Part shown: piece after piece, positions 1-9,889 of the stretch
Position numbering within the stretch: position 1 is the first letter of the stretch
How the letters are laid out: each line of letters starts with the position of its first letter
Origin: Corticium candelabrum
Taxonomy: Eukaryota; Porifera; Homoscleromorpha; Homosclerophorida; Plakinidae
Assembly (NCBI RefSeq): GCF_963422355.1
Contig: NC_085096.1
Coordinates: forward strand, 8,069,378-8,133,377
Direction of reading: 5' to 3'
Length of the DNA stretch: 64,000 nucleotides
Made by a program: the position numbers and the translations under genes
Notes under the pieces: model-generated
Database searches by the model: none
What the model was told of the DNA's origin: nothing
What the model saw: the letters and a program-made list of their open reading frames with translations, nothing else

Positions 1-2294
1 AACCCTAACCCTAACCCTAACCCTAACCCTAACCCTAACCCTAACCCTAACCCTAACCCTAACCCTAACCCTAACCCTAACCCTAACCCTAACCCTAACC
101 CTAACCCTAACCCTAACCCTAACCCTAACCCTAACCCTAACCCTAACCCTAACCCTAACCCTAACCCTAACCCTAACCCTAACCCTAACCCTAACCCTAA
201 CCCTAACCCTAACCCTAACCCTAACCCTAACCCTAACCCTAACCCTAACCCTAACCCTAACCCTAACCCTAACCCTAACCCTAACCCTAACCCTAACCCT
301 AACCCTAACCCTAACCCTAACCCTAACCCTAACCCTAACCCTAACCCTAACCCTAACCCTAACCCTAACCCTAACCCTAACCCTAACCCTAACCCTAACC
401 CTAACCCTAACCCTAACCCTAACCCTAACCCTAACCCTAACCCTAACCCTAACCCTAACCCTAACCCTAACCCTAACCCTAACCCTAACCCTAACCCTAA
501 CCCTAACCCTAACCCTAACCCTAACCCTAACCCTAACCCTAACCCTAACCCTAACCCTAACCCTAACCCTAACCCTAACCCTAACCCTAACCCTAACCCT
601 AACCCTAACCCTAACCCTAACCCTAACCCTAACCCTAACCCTAACCCTAACCCTAACCCTAACCCTAACCCTAACCCTAACCCTAACCCTAACCCTAACC
701 CTAACCCTAACCCTAACCCTAACCCTAACCCTAACCCTAACCCTAACCCTAACCCTAACCCTAACCCTAACCCTAACCCTAACCCTAACCCTAACCCTAA
801 CCCTAACCCTAACCCTAACCCTAACCCTAACCCTAACCCTAACCCTAACCCTAACCCTAACCCTAACCCTAACCCTAACCCTAACCCTAACCCTAACCCT
901 AACCCTAACCCTAACCCTAACCCTAACCCTAACCCTAACCCTAACCCTAACCCTAACCCTAACCCTAACCCTAACCCTAACCCTAACCCTAACCCTAACC
1001 CTAACCCTAACCCTAACCCTAACCCTAACCCTAACCCTAACCCTAACCCTAACCCTAACCCTAACCCTAACCCTAACCCTAACCCTAACCCTAACCCTAA
1101 CCCTAACCCTAACCCTAACCCTAACCCTAACCCTAACCCTAACCCTAACCCTAACCCTAACCCTAACCCTAACCCTAACCCTAACCCTAACCCTAACCCT
1201 AACCCTAACCCTAACCCTAACCCTAACCCTAACCCTAACCCTAACCCTAACCCTAACCCTAACCCTAACCCTAACCCTAACCCTAACCCTAACCCTAACC
1301 CTAACCCTAACCCTAACCCTAACCCTAACCCTAACCCTAACCCTAACCCTAACCCTAACCCTAACCCTAACCCTAACCCTAACCCTAACCCTAACCCTAA
1401 CCCTAACCCTAACCCTAACCCTAACCCTAACCCTAACCCTAACCCTAACCCTAACCCTAACCCTAACCCTAACCCTAACCCTAACCCTAACCCTAACCCT
1501 AACCCTAACCCTAACCCTAACCCTAACCCTAACCCTAACCCTAACCCTAACCCTAACCCTAACCCTAACCCTAACCCTAACCCTAACCCTAACCCTAACC
1601 CTAACCCTAACCCTAACCCTAACCCTAACCCTAACCCTAACCCTAACCCTAACCCTAACCCTAACCCTAACCCTAACCCTAACCCTAACCCTAACCCTAA
1701 CCCTAACCCTAACCCTAACCCTAACCCTAACCCTAACCCTAACCCTAACCCTAACCCTAACCCTAACCCTAACCCTAACCCTAACCCTAACCCTAACCCT
1801 AACCCTAACCCTAACCCTAACCCTAACCCTAACCCTAACCCTAACCCTAACCCTAACCCTAACCCTAACCCTAACCCTAACCCTAACCCTAACCCTAACC
1901 CTAACCCTAACCCTAACCCTAACCCTAACCCTAACCCTAACCCTAACCCTAACCCTAACCCTAACCCTAACCCTAACCCTAACCCTAACCCTAACCCTAA
2001 CCCTAACCCTAACCCTAACCCTAACCCTAACCCTAACCCTAACCCTAACCCTAACCCTAACCCTAACCCTAACCCTAACCCTAACCCTAACCCTAACCCT
2101 AACCCTAACCCTAACCCTAACCCTAACCCTAACCCTAACCCTAACCCTAACCCTAACCCTAACCCTAACCCTAACCCTAACCCTAACCCTAACCCTAACC
2201 CTAACCCTAACCCTAACCCTAACCCTAACCCTAACCCTAACCCTAACCCTAACCCTAACCCTAACCCTAACCCTAACCCTAACCCTAACCCTAA
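1..2294. repeat. Telomere, (CCCTAA)n
   Basis: About 382 perfect tandem copies of CCCTAA with no variant unit, ending abruptly at the sequence CTAAGGTTTAC. Read towards the chromosome end the G-rich strand is TTAGGG, the canonical metazoan and fungal telomere repeat. The window therefore starts at a true chromosome end. The lack of degenerate repeats at the inner edge suggests recent telomere addition or a recently healed end. Confidence 0.98.
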
Positions 2295-2692
2295 GGTTTA
2301 CATAGTGGACGTTCACAGAAGAACATTGCTAGTCCGTCTTCCATCACTGAGTCACAAAGTCAGAGACAGATTTCAAAAGAAAACACTCATAGTGTGCGAT
2401 AATCTCTGTTATCTTATTGTTTGCGTACCTGTAAGTCTCCTACGCACGCAAAGACAAGCGGCCAGTGACTCCTACGCGAAGAAGTTTGGCGGCAAGGGTT
2501 GAATTGCGCGCGCATTGTGCTGATACGCCCACTATCTACATCTGATCACTCGCGCTACAATATTGGTAACGCACATTAAGAGTCCATGGCGACATTTAAT
2601 AGTGGTAGTAAAGTGCACTATTGATATTAACCCGCCACTTCTTAACGACATCCGGGCCGTATTTGCACTACAAGTTGTAGGCTGAACAAGAC
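2295..2692. other. Short spacer between telomere and first gene
   Basis: About 400 bp of single-copy-looking DNA with no convincing ORF; the open frame near 2305 starts only with GTG. It holds a GTAAGT donor-like site at about 2431 and an ACATCCGGG motif at 2648-2656. The complement of that motif, CCCGGATGT, resembles an ETS-type site, and it is conserved ahead of the second gene copy at 46576-46584. This stretch is the only room for a promoter of the telomere-proximal gene. Its sequence before about 2640 is not shared with copy B. Confidence 0.5.
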
Positions 2693-3973
2693 ATGACTGA
2701 ACACTTGTCATTCACTTCTCATTCACTTTGCAGGGAGACTAGCCCCAAGCGCAAGAGGAGTACCCCTTCAAGCAATGCGGGAGATTCAGACTCCCTACGC
2801 AAAGAGGGTTGGCTGCACCGGCATTTACCCAAGTCCGCGCTTGTGTTGTTTGAGAAAGCCATGAATGCAGTACCAGTACCTCAAACCAAAAAGATGGCGG
2901 CCTCCGCTAGAAAGTTTGCTCATATCTGTTTACACCGTGCTGTTGATGAGCCGTTTCTTGCAGATGGCCTGAAGACTATGCTGAAAGGATTGAGTTCTGA
3001 CTTCGTGGTATCGAGAGAAATGCAAACGGACAGCGGAAGAGCAGATATTGTAGTTCAAGTAGGACAGAGAATAGTGTTAATTGCCGAAGTGAAGAGTGCA
3101 ATAGCTACGAAAGAACCGCTTGCACGAGCCATGCAATATTTCTGTCAATTCAAGGAGGGTTGTTCAAAGGAGGATTTGTGTTCCAGCCTTGTTGTTACAC
3201 TTAGACCACCACTTATAGTGGTCTATGGAGCTGTCAGTGTGGGTCAATCCAGTGACCATGTGTTGTTCAGTAAACTGGAGAGTTCGTTTATATCTGACGA
3301 AACTGATGATATTGACAAGCTTGCTCAGACGTTGGGAAGAATTAAAGCAGTTGCGACAGAGCTGGCTACGAGTTCAGCAAGCATGAGGGAAGTACAGGTG
3401 ACCTCTGACCTAGTCCTAAAAAATATTGCAACGCATGAAACATGCAACCTGAGACCCACAGTTTTTACAGCTACATGCCAAGGAAGACAAGTTCTACTAA
3501 AGCTGTGCAAGACTGGTTATGGTGAAGAGGTGCATAGATTTATGCATAAGCTGAAGTTTGCTCCTGAACTCATCTACTGTCAAGAAACGAAGGATTTGAC
3601 TGTTGTTGTCATGGAGCTGGTTCCTAATGCTAAGAATCTGGCAGAGTATCTTAAAATAACTCATGGCCAAGGTCATGACTATGGCTGGATCAAGAGCGAG
3701 CTGCAGAAGATTGGCCAAACACTGTCTGATAAAGTATTTGTACATGGAGACTTGAGGGCGCCAAATTTTCTGATTGCACAGGATTTTATGGAGAAGCCTA
3801 AGGCTGTCTGCCTAGTTGATTATGACTGGGCTGGAAAGGGGGATGGTACCAGACGTTATCCATTAGACTTGAATGAGGAACTTTATGGAGAAGGTGGTGT
3901 ACTTGGAGGTGGACCAATAGTACTAGAGCACGACGAGATACTACTCCAACGATTGCTGGACTTTATTGGCTAG
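2693..3973 (+). CDS. Crinkler-like PD-(D/E)XK nuclease-protein kinase fusion, copy A
   Basis: Intact 426-residue ORF with two recognisable modules. Residues about 80-190 form a PD-(D/E)XK nuclease-like domain: GRADIV with Asp118, then a strand ending in AEVKS with Glu132 and Lys134. Residues about 255-425 form a compact kinase-like domain: catalytic loop VHGDLRAPNFL (His351, Asp353, Asn358), metal-binding DYDWAGKGDG (Asp376/Asp378), then a GT-RRYP-LN segment. This nuclease plus kinase pairing with HGD-R--N and D-DW-GK signatures is known from CR (Crinkler-RHS-type) effectors of oomycetes, chytrids and mycorrhizal fungi. The N-terminus has a basic SPKRKRS stretch that could be a nuclear localisation signal, but I see no signal peptide or ubiquitin-like CR header. 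The ATG is the first in frame. A good splice-acceptor-like tract at 2711-2732 (TTCACTTTGCAG) leaves open that an upstream exon supplies another N-terminus. Function is inferred: DNA cleavage controlled by phosphorylation, or a defence or selfish effector. Confidence 0.82.
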   Translation: MTEHLSFTSHSLCRETSPKRKRSTPSSNAGDSDSLRKEGWLHRHLPKSALVLFEKAMNAVPVPQTKKMAASARKFAHICLHRAVDEPFLADGLKTMLKGLSSDFVVSREMQTDSGRADIVVQVGQRIVLIAEVKSAIATKEPLARAMQYFCQFKEGCSKEDLCSSLVVTLRPPLIVVYGAVSVGQSSDHVLFSKLESSFISDETDDIDKLAQTLGRIKAVATELATSSASMREVQVTSDLVLKNIATHETCNLRPTVFTATCQGRQVLLKLCKTGYGEEVHRFMHKLKFAPELIYCQETKDLTVVVMELVPNAKNLAEYLKITHGQGHDYGWIKSELQKIGQTLSDKVFVHGDLRAPNFLIAQDFMEKPKAVCLVDYDWAGKGDGTRRYPLDLNEELYGEGGVLGGGPIVLEHDEILLQRLLDFIG

Positions 3974-4063
3974 GGTAGGTTGATTTGCGCATGATGGTTG
4001 AGAATGTTTTCTGTGTAACTGCTGGTCTAGTGCACGTATTTATCTGGTGTTGAAGCACTTGGA

Positions 4064-4069
4064 AATAAA
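4064..4069 (+). promoter_or_regulatory. Poly(A) signal AATAAA of copy A
   Basis: A canonical AATAAA lies 91 bp after the stop codon of the nuclease-kinase gene, right where the foldback repeat begins. The same hexamer is at 47992-47997 in copy B. The 3' end of the transcript would therefore run into the repeat. Confidence 0.55.
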
Positions 4070-4745
4070 TTAACATACATTTGTATCACAATTTCTGTAA
4101 TGTCCACAATCGATGTCCGACAAGCGGTGACATATTTCTAGTTGAAATAACAGCAAGATTACTCCACAATGCTACAGTTGTTTACAAAGATTGATACAGT
4201 TACGCAATGTCTTTTAATAGGACAACAAGGTGCGTGTTAATATTAGTAGTGAACATCACTACTATTTGTCATAAATTAACATCGATTTGTGTCACCATTT
4301 CTGTGATGCCCGACAAGGGGTGACATATTTCTAGTTTAAATAACAACATGATTACTCCACAATGCTACAGTTGTTTACAAAGATTGATACTGTTAGTTAA
4401 AGGAGATTGCGTAACTGTATCAATCTTTGTGAACAACTGTCATATTGTAGAGTAATCTTGTTGTAATTATAACAAGAAATATGCCACCGCTTGTCGCACA
4501 TCACAGAAATGGTGACACAAATCGATGTTAATTTATGACAAATAGTAGTGATGTTCACTACTAATATTAACACTCATCTTGTTGTCCTATTAAAGGAGTA
4601 CTCTTGTTGTAACTATAACAAGAAATATGCCACAGCTTGTCGGACATCACAGAAATGGTGACACAAATCGATGTTAATTTATTGCAAATAGTAGTGATGT
4701 TCACTACTGATATTAATGCTCACATTGTTGTCCTATTAAAAGAGA
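4066..4745. repeat. Foldback repeat A (about 190-bp units, inverted)
   Basis: Two right-facing units (key words CATCGATTTGTGTCACC and CAAAGATTGATACTG) are followed by inverted units (GTATCAATCTTTG, GGTGACACAAATCGATG). The axis of symmetry is at about 4399-4415. The same family forms a larger array at 36474-37627 and the copy at 47994-48673. There is no ORF. It could be a non-autonomous foldback transposon or a subtelomeric satellite; the transposase family is unknown. Confidence 0.8.
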
Positions 4746-5324
4746 TTTCCTAACTGTAGAAGTGATACTTTAACAGCAAACTTAGTGTTGTAGATGTGAT
4801 ACTTTAACTCAATTAAGTATATCACAGCTCACCTGCCATTGCCCTAAGTGATAAGCCCATTAGCTTTATTTAGCACAAATTACTCAACACAATAAGTGCA
4901 CAACCGTGATAATTGAACTGTAAATCACCACTCAGATAACCATCTCCTGGATACAGTACAGGTATTGTTGCTGAAGAAAATAGTGGATCTGACTATAGGT
5001 GTAAGAATTAATTAATCAACAAGAACAAGGCGCTCGATTAATTCAACAGAAACTCTCTCCATGTTCATCATGTGCTAATTATTACCTTTTGAAATAATTG
5101 TCTTTTAATTAAAACCAACCCCTGATAGCATGCTATATGTACACTTGTGCTACAACCCTAATTGCTTTGTATACACCCACAAGTCTGTTACAACCAATCC
5201 ATCCAGTGAACTCTATAGACGTCGAAATTACGTCTCATCAACTAAACAAGAATTTTCATCCCTAGCTAGAGAATCCTAAAGATGGTTACTGCATAGTTAT
5301 TAACTGCTATTTCATCAGCAGTAT

Positions 5325-5424
5325 TTCGTCTACAACACTAAGTCTGCTGGTAAAAGTATCGCGTCTACCACACTAAGTCTGCTGGTAAACTATCGCGTCC
5401 ACAACACTAAGTCTGCTGTTAAAC
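5325..5424. repeat. 34-bp minisatellite, left end of inverted arm
   Basis: Three tandem units built around ACACTAAGTCTGCTGGTAAA with TCGCGTC spacers, period 33-34 bp. The reverse-complement array (five units) lies at 45769-45950, at the outer end of the right arm. One diverged unit sits at about 4770-4805 inside duplication unit A. Confidence 0.8.
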
Positions 5425-5900
5425 CTGTGCAACAATTCTAATCCCTTTGGTGCAAGTTCAGGTGCACCTTTTCTATACCTGCAAGTGTGTTACAAACTGA
5501 ATCCTTCTACTAGCGCAAGTGTGTACAATCAACAAATTCGAGACGTCACATCAGCTGAACAAAATAATTCGCTTGCCTAAAGAATCCTAGATCATTACTG
5601 CTAATCCCTATTTATCAGCCTGTTACTTGAGATTGTCACCTTGAGTGTACACTTTGAAGGAGACAGTGCCAATCATCAAATTGCTTTATCATGTATAGGT
5701 GCTGTCACTGAAGACTAGATAGCGTATGCTTGGCCGGAAAGTGCAGCTGTCGTTTCAATATTCTACTTTTGATTTTCTTGTATGTATAAAATCAATTTTC
5801 AATTTTGCAATTTTTAATATTTGGATAAAACTTTGTCCAAAAATTGAAATACACGATGCACTTTTTAATTTTTAACCAATCTAAAATATTTAAAAATTGA
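5425..5900. other. Non-coding flank 5' of Harbinger transposase
   Basis: AT-rich, no gene seen. GGCCGGAAAGTGCAGC at about 5732 and GGCCAGAATGTGCAGC at about 5902 form a near-repeat around a run rich in AATTTTT and AAAATTG, perhaps part of the element's terminal region. A third, direct, diverged copy of 5635-5905 lies at 49285-49530. Confidence 0.45.
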
Positions 5901-7028
5901 ATGGCCAGAATGTGCAGCAGCCCTGCCTTTATCAGGTCAGATCACTGGTGGTCAAATATAGTGCAGTGCACTTTTACTTCACGGGATTGGAGAGAGAACT
6001 TCAGGATGTGCAGGGAAACGTTTCTGTACTTATGTGAGCAGTTGAGAAAAGACATTGAACATGAGTACACGAACATGAGAAATTTCATTTCTCTTGAGAA
6101 AAGAATTGCTGTCACATTGTGGTGCTTAGCAACGACTGTAGAATACCGCACCATAGCTCATCTGTTTGGTATTTCCAGATCGTCTGTCTTATTGTCCAGA
6201 ACACATGTAGGGCCATCGTTCGTCGACTGATGCCAGCATATATCAAATTTTCTTCAGGAGATGCACTGGAAGCAGCTGTTCATGGCTTCCAGCAGTTATT
6301 CAATATTTCTCCATGTGCAGGAGCCATAGATGGAAGTCATATACAAATTACTCCACCTGTGTTGAATCACACCAACTATTATAATAGAAAAGGATGGTAT
6401 TCTGTTATTCTTTAAGCTGATGTTGACAATCAATACCTGTTTCGTGACATTAACGTTGGCTGGCCAGGAAGTGTGCATGATGCCTAGAGTGTTGGCTCAT
6501 TTTGCGTTATTCAGGAAGGCAGAAGAATGGACGATTTTAAATGGACAAAGCAAACAAATTGAAGGGTGCACCATACCAGTATTTCTTATCGGAGATTCTG
6601 CATACCCTTTGCTCAAGTGGCTCATCAAACCTTACCCTGAAAATGATCACATGACAGAACAACGCAGTAACTTCAACTACCAAATTTCTAGAGCTAGAAT
6701 TGTGGTTGAAAATGCTTTTGGACGCTTGAAGGCCCGCTGGAGGCGACTCATGATGAAGAATGACATAAACATTAAAAATGTCCATCACGTTATAGCTGCT
6801 TGCTGCGTGTTACACAACTTGTGTGAAATAAATGGGGAGTTTTTTGATGACAACTGGATCAGTGGGGATGAAAACGAACTGCAACAGCCAGCCGTTCAAG
6901 CGCCCGCAGGTGCACATGCATTGCCGAAACCACTTGCAATTAGAGACGCTCTTGTCAGAAGTTTTGTAAATCACAATGACAGAACTACTCAGAACATGTT
7001 TACAGTGTCAACTATTCGCTATAGCTAA
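5901..7028 (+). pseudogene. PIF/Harbinger transposase (HARBI1-like), decayed
   Basis: Three overlapping reading frames together cover a HARBI1-type DDE transposase. Frame 1 (5901-6200) carries the N-terminal helical region with LEKRIAVTLWCLATT and HLFGISRSSV. Frame 2 (about 6185-6485) carries GAIDGSHIQI, the first catalytic Asp. Frame 3 (6485-7028) carries LIGDSAYPLLKW, the second Asp, and ENAFGRLKARWR, the Glu. Frameshifts lie at about 6190 and 6485, with a TAA at 6413. All DDE residues are still visible but the gene cannot make one protein. The partner gene ends 13 bp away on the other strand, the usual convergent Harbinger layout. The inverted copy (44163-45294) shares both frameshifts. 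Confidence 0.88.
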
Positions 7029-7041
7029 ACTACTGACTACT

Positions 7042-7680
7042 TCAGTTTGGTTGATTTTGATTTGGGAATCCATCATCATGAAGCATACGTGAGAATGAGA
7101 AATAAGGTGTTTGAGATCGATTTCCTGCACCCATCAACAACTGCATCATTTGCAGTTGAAACGCTCTTTCTTCCCTTCTCCTTCTATCTTCGTATTCTAT
7201 CTCTTGCATTCTTCTTTATTCCTCGTATTCTCTCTCCTCATTTACTCTTTGCTCCTCGTACTTCATCCTCTTTTCCTCCAACTCAATCAACAGTGATAAA
7301 TCTGCCTCCTTTACATCTTTTATTGTTTTCATCATCCTGTCAGTCATGTCTTTCATTTTTGCATCACGCCCTTTTGCTTTACAAACCTCGTAACGCCGTT
7401 TCAGTCCTTTCTTCTTAGTAGTTGTGTTCTGCACATGGAAACTCTGAGACTGTGAGCTGCCCACCTCAATTTCTTAACGACTAGGTAGCTGGTAGGCGTA
7501 GATGGTTCTGTTGTTGACCGACTGAGAGTTTCCTTTTCGACTTCTACGTGTAGTTCTTCTTCAAGAGTATCCAACAAGACAGGAGGATGAGCGGCAGGTC
7601 TGCAGCCAAGAATTTCGTTCATGGCTTCAAAAATTCTTGTAGAACGGCGTTGTCGTCCAGTTTCGTTATTGTTATCCTTG
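7042..7680 (-). pseudogene. Harbinger Myb/trihelix-like accessory protein, decayed
   Basis: Read on the minus strand, the segment starts near 7680 with a trihelix-like stretch (RRSTRIFEAMNEILGCRPA). It passes through PSTPTSYLV and a Lys-rich GLKRRYEVCKAKGRD, and ends in a charged coiled coil (LIELEEKRMKYEEQRVNEER) and QLQMMQLLMGAG, with a stop at 7042-7044. This order matches the Myb-like DNA-binding partner of PIF/Harbinger elements. A frame change near 7440 and another near 7215 break the ORF. It converges on the transposase, consistent with one two-gene element. The counterpart is 43510-44149. Confidence 0.7.
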
Positions 7681-7761
7681 ATTTTTCAATAATCCGCATT
7701 TAGTTTCTTTATTTTATTTCGGCATTGAACACCCGTACGAACCACTACTGGCCCGCACGCT

Positions 7762-7972
7762 CGTAAATCGACGTAAATAGCACGTAAATCGACGTGAAAT
7801 ACGAAGGTACGTAATTTTTTCGTAATTTACGATCTTGGGTCGTATTTTACGTCTGAAGTGTAGTTTTGCGCATGCTCTTTGCGACGTAAATAACGAAGAT
7901 CGTAAATTCGAAAGATTTACGTGTCTTCGTATTTTACGTTTATTACGTCTTATTTAGATACGTTGATTTACG
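7762..7972. repeat. Palindromic ACGTAAAT-rich miniature element (left)
   Basis: 211 bp whose two halves are imperfect reverse complements. It begins CGTAAATCGACGTA and ends TACGTTGATTTACG. Both halves contain AAATACGAAG, ACGTAA, AATTTACGATC and TTTACGTC in mirrored order. At least a dozen CGTAAAT or ATTTACG words occur. There is no ORF. It looks like a hairpin-capable MITE or a cluster of binding sites. The partner is at 43217-43429 in the right arm. Confidence 0.7.
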
Positions 7973-8266
7973 CAACATCGCTAGGATATAATGACAAGTG
8001 CACTGTGTGATTACACTCCATCATTTGACATTCGTCTAGAGAGCTCTTGAACATGCATCTTTATTCTTTAATTAAAAAAAATACCGCCGTTCAGTACATG
8101 CAAATATGTGTAAGCCGTATACAAAGTACTACACAAAGCTACAGACCAAACGTTTGACGGAGCCGTCAATCTGTGTGAACTGAAAGTTCCGCCCATGGGA
8201 GGGTCTACGCAGTGTACAATTGTGGTTGATAGGCGTTGAGCTGTCATTAGACGCTTTGTGCCAAAA

Positions 8267-8320
8267 ATGGATGGTTCGCTAGAACTGGTGAAAGTCAACA
8301 AAGACCGGTTTCAATACACG
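8267..8320 (+). other. Exon-like 18-codon segment ending at GTAAGC (left)
   Basis: An ATG opens 18 codons reading MDGSLELVKVNKDRFQYT, followed directly by a GTAAGC donor consensus in phase 0. The right-arm counterpart (42926-42979, minus strand) keeps ATG, frame and donor with only two amino-acid changes (V to N and F to L). It could be the first exon of a lost gene carried by the repeat. I cannot find the next exon. Confidence 0.35.
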
Positions 8321-8374
8321 GTAAGCAATTAAGAATCTAGCTATCTAATTATGAAGTGTATGACTGAGTAAAAT

Positions 8375-9325
8375 TAATTTATGCTAAGTATAAATCTATA
8401 AGACTCTAGAATTACAATAACATAATTACTAAAAACAGCAATCAGCCTGTACAAGTGTGTGTAAGTTTGTTAATTATTATTAAAAAATCATTCAAAAATC
8501 AATCAAAAAAAAATCAATTCAACGCACGAGCAATCGTCACATCATAAGAGTATGGCCTCAGAAACCCATTACTCGTATCCAGTTTACTGGAAAGTCGATT
8601 CGTGCCGTTCGCTCTACTTGCAGTAGACAACGATCCCAAAACGGGGACCCCTTTGAAACAAGCATTGCAGTTACTGATCGAAGAGCGCACGCACGTTCCA
8701 CACTTTCGTCATTTAGAATACAACAAGAATCTAGGGCTGTAACGCGACTATCGAATATGAAATAACGCACGTTATAATGTGTATAAATGTTAAATTGATA
8801 TTAAACAACACAAATTTTAATGTGCGTTATAATTAAGTAGCGCGCGCTGCCTTTTGAGATTGTTTATATCAACGCGCACCTTTCGGCCGATAGCAGTGGC
8901 CGAAAAAGTGCGCGTTGATATAAATGCTCACCTGTCGGCTTCCGTAAACTTACAATTAGACATCTTTTTGATACAGATACTTTTTTGATTAAAATAATTC
9001 AAATTATCGATAGGAAGACGATTCTATCTGGAAGCAGAAGAAGACAACTGCCATCAAGGAAACTAAATGTATTAGCATTATCTACATGTGTATGTTCATG
9101 ACATTATCATTGAGCTTTTCATTCAGCAGGAAAAAATTATATGGAATCAAGAAAACTGTGAACTAATTTATCTTGTGATTTATAATTTGTATTATATCAT
9201 TTTGTAATTAACATAATTATTTCTATAATAAATGAAATTTGCATATCGGTGTAGCAATTTGCATTCTCGCGTTACTGCATGCATGTCATAATCTTGCCAC
9301 CCCACGTGACAAAAAAATTATTTAC
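8375..9325. other. Left-arm-specific AT-rich insertion
   Basis: About 950 bp absent from the right arm, which instead has about 450 unrelated bases at the matching place. No coding sequence is seen. It contains a short inverted pair ATAACGCAC/GTGCGTTAT (8762-8770 and 8822-8830) and the long hairpin listed separately. It is likely an inserted non-autonomous element or a replaced segment. Confidence 0.5.
8863..8924. repeat. 62-bp near-perfect hairpin
   Basis: A 17-bp perfect stem, TTTATATCAACGCGCAC pairing with GTGCGCGTTGATATAAA, encloses a second stem TTCGGCC/GGCCGAA and a 9-nt loop. It is GC-rich inside an AT-rich insertion. It could be a transposon end, a small structured RNA or a cruciform. 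There is no homology cue. Confidence 0.6.
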
Positions 9326-9568
9326 GTCACAAACTTATTTAGCCTATATCTATCTAATGTGTGACCCAGCGGATTGTGTATCACGTCCAAGCTTCCGTAC
9401 AGCGCATGGTGACTCTTAACGGTGAGTGATGCACCACGTTCACGCTATCCAAATCTCAAGACGACTTCAGCATGTGGAAGATCAGTGTATGTCTAGCTAA
9501 GTTATTGTCCTACTCGCATATACTGGCGAGCCTGCCAAGTCTCGTTACAGCGATCCTGAATCCACGTG

Positions 9569-9790
9569 TATTCACTCGTTTTTTTGTGCGGAGAAAAATG
9601 TCTTTTTCCCTCTAGAATGTCCCTGCAGGCTTCAAGTTTACTATCCCGAAAGTCATTATAATTGAAAACACGGAAAGCGGACTACAATTCCACGTCAATG
9701 TTTCTCTTGTTGCCATTGCGCGCCCAACTGGCCACTAGAGTCTGTGCACTGGCAAGAGCCGTGCAGATAGCGGATGTGCGACGAAACAAC
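9569..9790 (-). pseudogene. RecQ-like helicase N-terminal scrap (left)
   Basis: Minus-strand counterpart of 41990-42190. The readable core is FRDSKLEACRDILEGK, resembling the segment before the Walker A loop of RecQ-type DNA helicases. Here it has an in-frame TAG and a one-base insertion in the A-run before the expected phosphate-binding loop. No downstream helicase motifs are present. The assignment rests on one motif and is tentative. Confidence 0.35.
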
Positions 9791-9889
9791 AAGTGAACAA
9801 CATGCGAAGTCCGGATCGCTGTATCTACACTTGGCAGGCTCGTCAATCTACACGACTCCTTGGGCTGCTTTACATCGAAGCTTCTGCAA

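Larger units (their letters stand above)
2640..5323 (+). repeat. Subtelomeric duplication unit, copy A
   Basis: This 2.68-kb block reappears in the same orientation at 46568-49251, with a constant offset of 43,928 bp and no net indel. The only differences I noticed are A2696/G46624 (Thr or Ala at residue 2) and T3145/C47073 (synonymous), plus a few bases at the extreme left edge. It carries the nuclease-kinase gene, its poly(A) signal, a foldback repeat and about 560 bp of AT-rich flank. Identity this high points to very recent duplication or gene conversion. Confidence 0.95.

Noticed and set aside
2305-2502. 65-codon frame next to the telomere
   Set aside because: Starts with GTG, not ATG, with no homology cue or coding pattern; eukaryotic translation from it is unlikely.
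4066-4745. CRISPR-like array
   Set aside because: Units are about 190 bp, inverted and in a telomeric eukaryotic contig; there are no short direct repeats with unique spacers.
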